DNA of 5,819 bases from the NCBI GenBank assembly GCA_010028775.1, contig RHAF01000081.1, forward strand, positions 1 through 5,819, given 5' to 3'. Both the position numbers and the translations under genes were made by a program. The stretch is from Verrucomicrobiota bacterium. GTDB taxonomy: Bacteria; Verrucomicrobiota; Verrucomicrobiia; Methylacidiphilales; Verrucolacustridaceae. Below, in pieces: positions 1 to 5,819 of this stretch. Numbering within the stretch: position 1 is the stretch's first letter; each line of letters begins with the position of its first letter. The notes beneath the pieces are model-generated. The model did no database searches and was not told where the DNA came from. It worked only from the letters and a program-made list of their open reading frames with translations.

Positions 1-442
1 TGTTGTTGGGTCGGAAAGCGCCATTGCTGGGTGGTCCAAGGAGTACGGGGCGCTCTTCTTTTACACCGCCCTGACCCTACAAAACGGAAACTTTATCAGT
101 GGCCCCAACGACGGGAAAACCCCTCAATACCTTTCAAATTATGTTTATAAGACCGGGTTGGTATATGACTGGCAGGCCAAAGTAAAAGCCTCTCTCCTTG
201 GGACGTATGTGGGGCACAGTTACGCCAGCGATAACAACCTCACGGGAAGCGATTCCCGCTTTATTCCGGCCTACAATGTTTGGGATCTGACCTGGGAGGG
301 GAGGTTGTGGGACGAGTACGTCAGCCTGGTCGGGGGAATTAACAATCTTTTCAACAAGCAGTATTATGCCCGCATCCGCGGAGACGGAATTGATCCGGCC
401 ATGCCCCGCAACTGGTATGCGGGCTTGAAAATCACGTTCTAG
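1..442 (+). CDS. TonB-dependent outer-membrane receptor, FecA-like, C-terminal part (partial)
   Basis: The frame beginning at base 2 is open from the left edge to a TAG at 440-442 and gives about 146 residues, so the plug domain and most of the barrel lie outside the window. Seen: alternating polar/aromatic beta-strand segments typical of a barrel end, the C-terminal receptor motif GGINNLFNKQYYARIRGDG, then PRNWYAGLKITF ending in phenylalanine, the usual signal for outer-membrane beta-barrel assembly. Family knowledge: such receptors use TonB-ExbBD energy to import ferric siderophores, ferric citrate or other scarce ligands. The R-x-R-x-x-G...MPR-x-(W/Y)-Y ending resembles FecA-like receptors, but the substrate cannot be read from this piece. 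It ends tail to tail with the Fur-family frame, its stop overlapping that gene's stop by 4 bases. The iron context is suggestive only. An internal ATG at 158 is not the gene start, because the frame and barrel-like sequence continue upstream. Confidence 0.9.
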   Translation, partial: VVGSESAIAGWSKEYGALFFYTALTLQNGNFISGPNDGKTPQYLSNYVYKTGLVYDWQAKVKASLLGTYVGHSYASDNNLTGSDSRFIPAYNVWDLTWEGRLWDEYVSLVGGINNLFNKQYYARIRGDGIDPAMPRNWYAGLKITF

Positions 443-905
443 GACGGGGACGGGGTGTTTCGGTGGGGGCAGGTACCTTTTTCCCGCAAAGAGTCGCAGG
501 AGGCCTCAATCTGGAGGCTGACCCGTTGGGGGGTGAAGCCGTGATCCTTGGTGACAATGGATTCCCGCACATCGAGGCAGTGGTCGTGAAACTCAATCAC
601 TTTGCGGCAGTCCACGCACAGGAAGTGTCCGTGTCGGGGGGCATCGGCAAAATTGGGGTCATATTGCGGGGGTTGTTGGCCCAGTCCAGGAAGGCTAGCG
701 TGCGGTAAACCGTCGCACGCGAAACTTTGGGATCCCGCTGTCGCGAGCGGGCCAGCAGGGCCTCGGCGGTAAAGTGATCTTTACTGCCAAAGGCGACCTC
801 GGTGATGGCCCTTCTTTGGGAGGTCATCCGCAATCCCTGGGAACGCATGCTTTCAAACGCCCTTTCCTGAGCCGTGATTTTTTTTGGGGGGATCGTTGCT
901 TTCAA
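439..905 (-). pseudogene. fur: Fur-family metal-responsive regulator, frameshifted with an apparent short internal deletion
   Basis: Fur proteins are dimeric winged-helix repressors that bind DNA when loaded with Fe(II) or a related metal. Seen: one frame from a TTG at 905 encodes the DNA-binding half (LRMTSQRRAITEVAF, DHFTAEALL, VSRATVYRTLAFL), then runs into unrelated residues and a stop at about 597. A second frame, from about base 690 down to a TAG at 439-441, encodes the rest: YDPNFADAPRHGHFLCVDC, RKVIEFHDHC, SLQIEASCDSLREKGTC. It holds the H-x-H metal ligands, a CxxC and a later C-x8-C pair expected to hold structural zinc. Relative to other Fur proteins the join lacks about 7-9 residues of the hinge and wing, so roughly 22-28 bases seem lost, shifting the frame. 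The start overlaps the upstream lysR stop (TTGA), with GGGAGGAG placed as a ribosome site about 10 bases before it. Sequencing or assembly error is a real alternative to a pseudogene. The family call is firm; the broken state rests on this one sequence. Confidence 0.85.
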
Positions 906-1813
906 CCCTTGGGCTCCTCCCTGGCCTCCGACGATCTCGGCGCCTTGAGCGCCTTGAGGAATCTTTTCACTGCAGGCGAAAGAACGCGACTGGTTCGGGA
1001 AACCACGCCCAGCGGACGTATGATTTCGGGTCCGTGGTAGGGGAGGGCTGCCAGCTTGCCTGCAGCCAACTCCGCAGCCACGGCGGAATGGGGAAGGAAG
1101 GCAACCCCCGCATCGATTTCCACGGCGTGCTTCAGGGTCTCCACGTTGTCGAAGTCCATCTTGGGTTGGAATTTGAGGCCTCGCCCGGCAAGGATTCGGT
1201 CAAGGCCCTGCCGGGTGGGCATGTCGGGGGCGAGGGAAACGATTTTGCAGTTGGCCAGTTCGGAAAGGTGGATGGTGCCGTTTTTGATCAGGGGATGACC
1301 CGGGGCACAGATGACCTGCAGGCTATCTTTTTTAAAGGTCTCCACCTTGAGACCTTTACGGGGAGAAGGAAAGGCCACCAGACCGACATCGGCTTCGCCA
1401 TCAGCCACTGACTCATACACCTCGTTGGCGCGACGGTAGTCGACCTGGACTTTGACCAACGGGAAGCTTTTCAGAAACTCCTTGATGTAGGGGGGAAGCT
1501 CGTGGATGCCGAGGCTGGGAACGGCCACCAAACGTATGGTGCCGGAGATGATGTTGCGCATCTCCTCCAACTGGTGTTGAAAGCGTTGGTAATGGGCGAT
1601 GATTTCCCGGCTGGCCTCATAGAGAAGCTGACCCTCCCGGGTCAGGGCAAACTGCTTGCTGGTCCTTTCCAGCAAGGGAACCCGGAGACGGAGTTCGATC
1701 GAACGCAGTTGCTGACTGACCGCGGACTGCGTGATGTTATTCAGCGATGCCGAGCGACTAAAAGATCGGGTCTCGACGAGATCCCGAAAGACGCGAAAAG
1801 ATTCAACCTGCAT
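902..1813 (-). CDS. LysR-family transcriptional regulator
   Basis: A 303-residue protein of normal LysR length. The N-terminal winged helix-turn-helix spans about residues 1-60 and includes FRDLVETRSFSRSASL, the recognition helix TQSAVSQQLRSIE and the PLLERTSKQFALTREG wing. A linker helix follows to about residue 88, then the periplasmic-binding-protein-like effector domain from about residue 90 (SGTIRLVAVPSLGIHELPP) to about 290. Family: such proteins bind DNA as tetramers and respond to a small metabolite, often controlling a divergent gene and themselves. The effector cannot be named; the sequence is broadly in the CysB/CysL/CbbR style but no specific subfamily is supported. The ATG at 1811-1813 places the domain start correctly, with no strong Shine-Dalgarno before it. 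The divergent neighbour is the yggS-type gene 62 bp away. The downstream gene is the broken fur, whose start overlaps this stop, so the two are probably co-transcribed. Confidence 0.93.
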   Translation of the reverse strand: MQVESFRVFRDLVETRSFSRSASLNNITQSAVSQQLRSIELRLRVPLLERTSKQFALTREGQLLYEASREIIAHYQRFQHQLEEMRNIISGTIRLVAVPSLGIHELPPYIKEFLKSFPLVKVQVDYRRANEVYESVADGEADVGLVAFPSPRKGLKVETFKKDSLQVICAPGHPLIKNGTIHLSELANCKIVSLAPDMPTRQGLDRILAGRGLKFQPKMDFDNVETLKHAVEIDAGVAFLPHSAVAAELAAGKLAALPYHGPEIIRPLGVVSRTSRVLSPAVKRFLKALKAPRSSEAREEPKG

Positions 1814-1824
1814 GATCCGACAGA

Positions 1825-1852
1825 TTATTACCGTTACTTATCCGCAATGCAA
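1825..1852 (-). promoter_or_regulatory. Candidate sigma70-like promoter for the lysR-fur unit
   Basis: On the minus strand, TTGCAT (1852-1847) and TAATAA (1830-1825) are separated by 16 bases, close to the TTGACA/TATAAT consensus. The -10 element ends 11 bases before the lysR ATG, so the transcript would have a leader of only about 4-6 bases, matching the lack of a Shine-Dalgarno there. ATTGC is directly repeated within and around the -35 hexamer. No convincing T-N11-A LysR operator dyad was recognised. This is pattern matching by eye. Confidence 0.4.
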
Positions 1853-1875
1853 TCCAAGCTTAACTAATCGCACCC

Positions 1876-2556
1876 ATGGGACTTGAGGAAAACTATTACT
1901 CCGTAAGCGAGGGAATCCGCAAGGCGGCCGAGAAGGCCGGTCGGGATCCATCATCGGTACGATTGCTGGCAGTCAGCAAAAAACAGGACCCGGAAAAGCT
2001 TCGGGTTCTGTGGAACTGCGGACAGCGTGTTTTCGGGGAGAACCGGGTGCAAGAGGCGCGGACCAAGATTCCGGAGATGCCCTCCGGCGGGGAGTGGCAT
2101 TTCATCGGTGGTTTGCAAACCAACAAGGCCAAGGAGGCGGTGGAGTGGTTTGACGTGGTGGAGTCGGTGGACCGCATGGATCTTGCCGAGGAGCTGCAGA
2201 AGCGGGCGGAGATCGCAGGCAAAAAAATCCGGGTTCTTCTGGAGGTGAACGTGGGAGGAGAGGCGGCAAAACACGGATGTCGCCCGGAAAAAGCAGGCGA
2301 TCTGATGAAACGGGTCCGCGCGTTGACACGCCTCGAGGTTCAAGGCCTGATGGCCATTCCTCCTTTCCGGGAGGATCCGGAAAACGCGCGGCCCTTTTTC
2401 CGGAAGCTTCGTGAAATCCGGGATCACCTGGAGCAGTCGGAGGGTGTGGCTCTTCCCGAGTTGTCCATGGGGATGAGCCATGATCATGCGGTGGCGATTG
2501 CCGAGGGAGCCACTTTGGTGCGCATAGGGACGGCCCTTTTCGGCCCCCGGAAATGA
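1876..2556 (+). CDS. yggS: YggS/PLPBP-family pyridoxal-phosphate homeostasis protein
   Basis: A 226-residue protein of the expected length for this single-domain TIM-barrel family. Seen: LLAVSKKQ with the presumed PLP Schiff-base lysine at K35, FGENRVQEA, WHFIGGLQTNK, LLEVNVGGEAAKHG, VQGLMAIPP, and the C-terminal LSMGMSHDHAVAIAEG followed by VRIGTALFG, which holds the phosphate-binding serine and glycine positions. Family knowledge: these cytoplasmic proteins bind PLP without a known enzymatic activity and keep free PLP, and indirectly amino-acid pools, in balance. The ATG at 1876 gives a normal N-terminal helix. No Shine-Dalgarno is visible before it, so translation may start on a leaderless or very short-leader transcript. 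Its TGA overlaps the next gene's ATG (ATGA at 2553-2556), which suggests coupling with the glycosylase gene. It appears to head the rightward gene run. Confidence 0.95.
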   Translation: MGLEENYYSVSEGIRKAAEKAGRDPSSVRLLAVSKKQDPEKLRVLWNCGQRVFGENRVQEARTKIPEMPSGGEWHFIGGLQTNKAKEAVEWFDVVESVDRMDLAEELQKRAEIAGKKIRVLLEVNVGGEAAKHGCRPEKAGDLMKRVRALTRLEVQGLMAIPPFREDPENARPFFRKLREIRDHLEQSEGVALPELSMGMSHDHAVAIAEGATLVRIGTALFGPRK

Positions 2557-3158
2557 TTCGTCCCCGGCTGCTTCCACGCTCCTTTTACGCGAGAAAGCAT
2601 CCGGTGGCGGTGGCCAAGGATCTGCTGGGGAAGATCATCCGGGTGCCGCGCGATGGATGTGCCGCCCGCATTGTGGAGACCGAGGCCTATGGCGGTCCGA
2701 TGGACCGGGCTTCGCACGCGTGGAGGGGGAGGACACCGAGAAACCGGACGATGTTTGGGCCCCCGGGAAAGGCTTATATTTATCTGTGTTATGGAATGCA
2801 TCGGATGCTGAACGTGGTCACCGCTCCTACGGGTACGGCGGCGGCTGTTTTGATCAGGGGTGTGGAGCCGATCAAGGGTCACGCCCGGATGGCCAAACGT
2901 CGAAAATATCCCCCGCAAGATCCGCGGGTGGGTGCCGGTCCAGGGGCCTTGACCCAGGCCCTTGGGATCCGGATGAATTGGGATGGATGTGATCTTGTCT
3001 CTGGTCCCGTTCGAATCGAGGATGACGGGATGCGTTTGCGGGGTTTTCAGATCCGGAGGGGTAGGCGCGTGGGGGTGAACTACGCGGGCCCGGCCGCGCG
3101 GTTTCCATGGCGTTTCTCCATCCGCGGCAATCCGTGGGTGAGTCGGGCCAAGGCATGA
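2553..3158 (+). CDS. 3-methyladenine DNA glycosylase, AAG/MPG family
   Basis: A 201-residue protein, full length for bacterial AAG/MPG (Pfam Pur_DNA_glyco). The enzyme flips alkylated or deaminated purines (3-methyladenine, 7-methylguanine, ethenoadenine, hypoxanthine) out of DNA and cuts the N-glycosidic bond, opening base-excision repair. Seen: LAKDLLGK-type N-terminus (AKDLLGKIIR), VETEAYGG at 41-48 with E44 aligning to the catalytic Glu125 of human AAG and Y46 to Tyr127, H55 aligning to His136, RTPRNRTMFGPPGKAYIY, then Y77 and Y80 (human Tyr159 and the DNA-intercalating Tyr162) and N87 (Asn169). VLIRGVEP and GPGALTQALGI complete the family pattern. All catalytic and base-pocket residues compared are present, so it should be active. 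Its ATG overlaps the preceding yggS stop and its TGA overlaps the next gene's ATG, each by ATGA. No strong Shine-Dalgarno precedes it, consistent with translational coupling. Confidence 0.96.
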   Translation: MIRPRLLPRSFYARKHPVAVAKDLLGKIIRVPRDGCAARIVETEAYGGPMDRASHAWRGRTPRNRTMFGPPGKAYIYLCYGMHRMLNVVTAPTGTAAAVLIRGVEPIKGHARMAKRRKYPPQDPRVGAGPGALTQALGIRMNWDGCDLVSGPVRIEDDGMRLRGFQIRRGRRVGVNYAGPAARFPWRFSIRGNPWVSRAKA

Positions 3159-4567
3159 ATCCGGTTCTCCATATCCTCACGACGGACGAAAAAGCCCGTG
3201 AGATCAACCTGTCTGGGCGGCACTACGGCACGATTGCGGAAATCGGCGCGGGACAGGAGGTGGCGCGCTGGTTTTTCCAGGCGGGCGGCGCTGCCGGAAC
3301 GGTGGCCAAGAGCATGTCTGCCTACGACATGACGTTCAGCAATGCGATTTACGGAACGGCCCATCGGTTTGTCTCGAGGGAGCGACTGCGGGAAATGTTG
3401 AGCCACGAGTACCGTCTTTTATTGGAGCGGTTGGGGAAGGAGAGAGGTGCCCGCACCTGCTTCTTCGCCTTTGCCGATACGGTCACCGCACGAAGCCACA
3501 AGCACCCCGGGGACGGGAAGGGCTGGATCGGCATCCGTTTCCAAACCTCCCCCGGCACCGAACCGGCGAATATCGTGCTGCATGTGCGACTGATGGATGA
3601 CACCAATGCGGAGCAGATGGAGGTGCTGGGAGTTTTGGGGGTCAACCTGATCCATGCCGCCTTCAAACAATGGCGAAGCCCCGAACAGATTCTAAACCAT
3701 CTAATGGAAGGGATCCGGCCCGGCCGGCTCGAGGTTGACATGATGGACTTCAGCGGGCCGCCTTTCGCCCGGATCGACAACCGGTTGATCAGCCTAAAAA
3801 TGGTCCATGCCCAGCTGACCCCGGTGGCGCTCTTCGCCGCCACGGGGCGAAACATGGAGGCGGAGGATTGCTTCTACGGAAAATCCATTCTTCTGTTACG
3901 CGGGCATTACCGGCCGATCACCAACTTTCACCTGCGGATGATGTCCAAGGCCTCGGCGATCTTCCGGGCCGATCCGGCCAACAAGGGAAAGGAGATTGTG
4001 GAGGTCTGTGAGATCACCATGCGAAACCTAGTGAGAAACCGGAAGGCTGGAGTCGAGGACTTCCTCGACCGGGTGGATTGTCTGGGTGAGTTAAAAAGGA
4101 ACGTCATGGTGACGAATGTCTTCCGATTTCACCGGTTGGCACAGTATCTCACCCAGCGCACCAAAGGCTCGGTGGGCTTTGTGATCGGGGTTCCGCTTCT
4201 AAGCAAGATGCTTGAGGAACAGTTTTACAGCGATCTCCCGGGGGGGATCCTTGAGGCCATGGGCCGGCTTTTTCTGCCCGGGGTGAAACTTTTGGTGCAT
4301 CCCGGCTATGATCCGGCGGACGGCAAGTTTGTCACCGGGCACACCCTCCGGGTTCCGGAACCGATCCGCGAAATTCATGAGTTTCTTGTGCGACGGGGCA
4401 AGATCGTTGACTTGAGCGGGACCGAGAAAGATTTGCCGGCATGTTCCAGCTCGGAGATTCTCCGCAACATTCGGGCGGGAAAAAAGGGTTGGCAGGAAAA
4501 CGTTCCGGCTCCCGTGGTCGCCCTGATCCGCCGCCGTCGTCTCTTTGGTTACCGTGCGGCACGCTAA
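3155..4567 (+). CDS. Conserved protein of unknown function (470 residues), coupled to the glycosylase gene
   Basis: No function can be assigned. The start at 3155 is chosen because its ATG overlaps the glycosylase TGA and the protein then opens with NPVLHILTTDEKAREINL, whereas the 16 extra residues from the ATG at 3107 lie inside the glycosylase gene. Seen: no signal peptide, no membrane segments, and several stretches that look constrained: YGTIAEIGAGQEVARWFF (24-41), GTVAKSMSAYDM (48-59), FAFADTVTAR (104-113), GWIGIRFQ (123-130), LGVNLIHAAF, YGKSILLLRGHYRPITNFH (241-259), VTNVFRFHRLAQYLTQRTKG and a basic IRRRRLFGY near the end. EIGAGQE faintly recalls a nucleotide or SAM-binding glycine loop, but no full Rossmann pattern follows. 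From memory, unchecked, relatives in cyanobacteria and Bacteroidota carry unsupported names such as nicotinate-nucleotide adenylyltransferase or TonB-dependent receptor. This sequence has neither a HxGH nucleotidyltransferase motif nor barrel features. Probably cytoplasmic. Confidence 0.9.
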   Translation: MNPVLHILTTDEKAREINLSGRHYGTIAEIGAGQEVARWFFQAGGAAGTVAKSMSAYDMTFSNAIYGTAHRFVSRERLREMLSHEYRLLLERLGKERGARTCFFAFADTVTARSHKHPGDGKGWIGIRFQTSPGTEPANIVLHVRLMDDTNAEQMEVLGVLGVNLIHAAFKQWRSPEQILNHLMEGIRPGRLEVDMMDFSGPPFARIDNRLISLKMVHAQLTPVALFAATGRNMEAEDCFYGKSILLLRGHYRPITNFHLRMMSKASAIFRADPANKGKEIVEVCEITMRNLVRNRKAGVEDFLDRVDCLGELKRNVMVTNVFRFHRLAQYLTQRTKGSVGFVIGVPLLSKMLEEQFYSDLPGGILEAMGRLFLPGVKLLVHPGYDPADGKFVTGHTLRVPEPIREIHEFLVRRGKIVDLSGTEKDLPACSSSEILRNIRAGKKGWQENVPAPVVALIRRRRLFGYRAAR

Positions 4568-4612
4568 AACGGAAATTCTTCCAAGGTTATTTTCCTCTTC
4601 GGCCAAGACGGG

Positions 4613-4640
4613 TTGACGCAGACTTGGGAAAACTTACCGT
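4613..4640 (+). promoter_or_regulatory. Weak candidate promoter for parB-mutL in the 80-bp gap
   Basis: TTGACG (4613-4618) matches the -35 consensus at five of six positions. Sixteen bases later TACCGT (4635-4640) keeps only the TA...T bases of a -10 element. Transcription from it would begin about base 4647, next to the parB ATG at 4648. The rest of the 4568-4647 gap shows no clear terminator hairpin followed by a T run, so read-through from the upstream genes is also likely. Confidence 0.27.
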
Positions 4641-4647
4641 TTGGAGG

Positions 4648-5547
4648 ATGGCGAAGTCACCACTCGGCAGGGGGCTGGGGGCGCTTTTGGGCGGCGCCTC
4701 CTCGGCATCCACGGCTGGAATTGTGTCCCCGGAATTACGAACCGAGGATGGGGAAAGAATCATGCAAATTCAGGTTACGGAGGTGGGGCCCAGTCCGCTT
4801 CAGCCCCGCAGGATTTTTTCGGAGGAGAATCTCGCCGAGCTGGTGGATTCCATCCGCTCCCGTGGAATTTTTCAGCCCCTGATTGTTCGGCGATCCCCCA
4901 AGGGGACGGGATATGAGCTGATTGCGGGGGAACGAAGGTGGAGGGCGGCCAAGAAGCTGAATTTGGCAAAAGTGCCGGCGATTGTCCGGGCCGCCAACGA
5001 CCAGCAGGTTCTCGAGTTGGCCCTGATCGAAAATCTTCAACGGGCGGAACTCGATCCGGTGGAAGAGGCTGACGGATATGCGACCCTGATCGAGACCTTT
5101 GGTCTCAAGCAGGAGGAGGTGGCGGAGCGAGTGGGAAAGAATCGGGCAACCGTGGCCAACGCCCTCCGGTTGCGATCGCTACCAACTGAAGTTCGGGACT
5201 TATTGCGTTCCAAACAGATCACCGTCGGCCATGCCAAGGCGATTCTGGGTCTGAACGAACCCGCCGCGCAGAGCGCTGTCGGCCGTGAGGTGGTCAAGCG
5301 GGGTCTGAGCGTGCGTCAGGCCGAGGCCTTGGTCCGACGTCAGACCAGCGGCTCACGGGGCCGAAAGAAGGGAAGAAGTTCCCAGATTGCCGATTGGCGG
5401 AATTTGGAATTAAAACTGCAGAGAGCCACCGGAACCCGAGCGAAGGTCGTGGGCACGGGTGAGCGTGGCCATATCGAGTTGCCGTACTCCTCCTCGGCAG
5501 AACTGGAGCGGTTGACCTCCCATTTGGGTGTTCGCGGGGAGATGTGA
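4648..5547 (+). CDS. parB: Chromosome-partitioning protein ParB (Spo0J/Noc-like CTPase clamp)
   Basis: A 299-residue chromosomal-type ParB. It binds parS sites near the origin, closes as a CTP-dependent sliding clamp on DNA, and works with the ParA ATPase and SMC to segregate chromosomes. Domains: an N-terminal ParA-contacting tail LGRGLGALLGG (6-16); the CTP-binding ParB/Srx domain at about 39-132 with QPLIV, GERRWRA (94-100) and ENLQR (128-132); the parS-binding helix-turn-helix LKQEEVAERVGKNRATVANA (153-172) and GHAKAIL (194-200); then a basic linker and a C-terminal dimerisation segment (about 250-299). The start at 4648 gives the canonical MAKSPLGRGLGALL N-terminus; an upstream ATG in the same frame at 4441 lies inside the previous gene. 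GGAGG abuts the ATG with zero spacing, which is unusual for a Shine-Dalgarno. No parA is adjacent on the left. mutL follows 16 bp downstream. Confidence 0.97.
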   Translation: MAKSPLGRGLGALLGGASSASTAGIVSPELRTEDGERIMQIQVTEVGPSPLQPRRIFSEENLAELVDSIRSRGIFQPLIVRRSPKGTGYELIAGERRWRAAKKLNLAKVPAIVRAANDQQVLELALIENLQRAELDPVEEADGYATLIETFGLKQEEVAERVGKNRATVANALRLRSLPTEVRDLLRSKQITVGHAKAILGLNEPAAQSAVGREVVKRGLSVRQAEALVRRQTSGSRGRKKGRSSQIADWRNLELKLQRATGTRAKVVGTGERGHIELPYSSSAELERLTSHLGVRGEM

Positions 5548-5563
5548 GGGCGGACGTCTTGTC

Positions 5564-5819
5564 ATGAGTCAGAGAATCCGCCTGTTGGCGGAGGTGGTGG
5601 CCAACCGGATCGCGGCCGGGGAGGTGGTGGAGCGTCCCGCTTCGGCGGTGAAAGAGTTGGTGGAAAACTCCCTGGATGCCGGGGCAAAAAAAATCGAAAT
5701 CTCGGTGGAGCGGGGAGGGCGTTCGTTGATTCGGGTGACGGATGACGGTCACGGGATGGGGCCGGAGGATGCTCTGTTGGCCTTGGAACGGCACGCCACA
5801 AGCAAGATTCGGGACGCCT
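5564..5819 (+). CDS. mutL: DNA mismatch repair protein MutL, N-terminal part (partial)
   Basis: The first 85 residues run off the right edge. MutL is a GHKL-family ATPase that links mismatch recognition by MutS to strand cutting and removal. Seen: RIAAGEVVERPASAVKELVE (16-34), with E31 aligning to the catalytic base Glu29 of E. coli MutL and N35 to the Mg-binding Asn33; NSLDAGA; the second ATP-site motif DDGHGM at 60-65; and RHATSKI at 76-82. This is the diagnostic MutL/MLH/PMS N-terminus. Whether a C-terminal endonuclease domain exists cannot be seen. The gene starts 16 bp after parB in the same direction, with only a weak GAGGG about 13 bases upstream, so co-transcription with parB is likely. 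Confidence 0.97.
   Translation, partial: MSQRIRLLAEVVANRIAAGEVVERPASAVKELVENSLDAGAKKIEISVERGGRSLIRVTDDGHGMGPEDALLALERHATSKIRDA

Noticed and set aside
442..456. Short tandem GGACGGGGACGGGG at the receptor/fur junction
   Set aside because: Two copies of a 6-base unit in GC-rich coding sequence; expected by chance and without other repeat structure.
463..708. Plus-strand open frame of 81 residues over the fur C-terminal half
   Set aside because: The minus-strand translation gives unmistakable Fur zinc-site sequence, so this frame is a shadow.
884..1411. Plus-strand open frame of 175 residues
   Set aside because: It lies antisense to the lysR gene, whose protein has clear family motifs. The plus-strand product resembles no protein and is a shadow of coding bias.
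1834..1866. Possible plus-strand promoter for yggS (TTACTT ... TAACTA)
   Set aside because: Spacing of 21 bases and weak hexamers; alternative pairings are no better, so it is mentioned only in connection with leaderless initiation.
2097..2130. YggS motif WHFIGGLQTNK has Gly where many bacterial members have His or Pro
   Set aside because: The same GGLQTNK variant occurs, as I recall, in the yeast family member, so it is normal variation rather than a lost active-site residue.
1951..2577. Minus-strand open frame of 208 residues
   Set aside because: It is antisense to the well-supported yggS gene and shows no recognisable domain; high GC content produces such long open frames.
3107..3154. 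Upstream ATG extending the 470-residue protein by 16 residues
   Set aside because: It lies inside the glycosylase gene. The ATG at 3155 in the ATGA overlap repeats the arrangement of the previous junction and begins the conserved-looking sequence.
4441..4647. Upstream ATG extending ParB by 69 residues
   Set aside because: The extension overlaps the end of the 470-residue gene and carries no ParB-like sequence; MAKSPLGRGLGALL at 4648 is the usual ParB N-terminus.

Overview
The window is a densely packed bacterial chromosomal segment of fairly high GC content (estimated by eye). It carries parts or all of eight genes. Gene junctions overlap or are only tens of bases long, and no stretch over about 80 bases lacks a gene. 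A FecA-like TonB-dependent receptor shows a Gram-negative (outer-membrane) cell. The style of the Fur, receptor and 470-residue proteins reminds me of Verrucomicrobiota or a related group. That assignment is an impression from protein style, not a demonstrated placement.

Left part (1-1813), iron uptake and regulators: the C-terminal end of a TonB-dependent outer-membrane receptor runs rightward off the left edge. It meets, tail to tail, a leftward pair made of a LysR-type regulator and a Fur-family metal regulator. The fur start (TTG) overlaps the lysR stop. The fur reading frame is broken: the recognition-helix half and the zinc-binding half are in different frames, and roughly 20-30 bases encoding the wing region appear to be missing. 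As written, fur is a pseudogene or an assembly error.

Middle (1814-1875): a 62-bp divergent intergenic region separates lysR from a rightward gene run. It holds a reasonable sigma70-like promoter for lysR.

Right part (1876-5819), a rightward run of five genes: a YggS/PLPBP-type PLP-binding protein, an AAG/MPG-type 3-methyladenine DNA glycosylase, a 470-residue conserved protein of unknown function, chromosome-partitioning ParB, and the N-terminus of the mismatch-repair ATPase MutL. The first three are joined by 4-base ATGA overlaps, which suggests translational coupling. parB follows after 80 bp and may have its own promoter. mutL starts 16 bp after parB. Base-excision repair, mismatch repair and chromosome segregation therefore sit together, with the uncharacterised gene in the middle. 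That gene is the best candidate here for undescribed biology. I see no CRISPR array, insertion sequence, tRNA, rRNA or convincing parS site.
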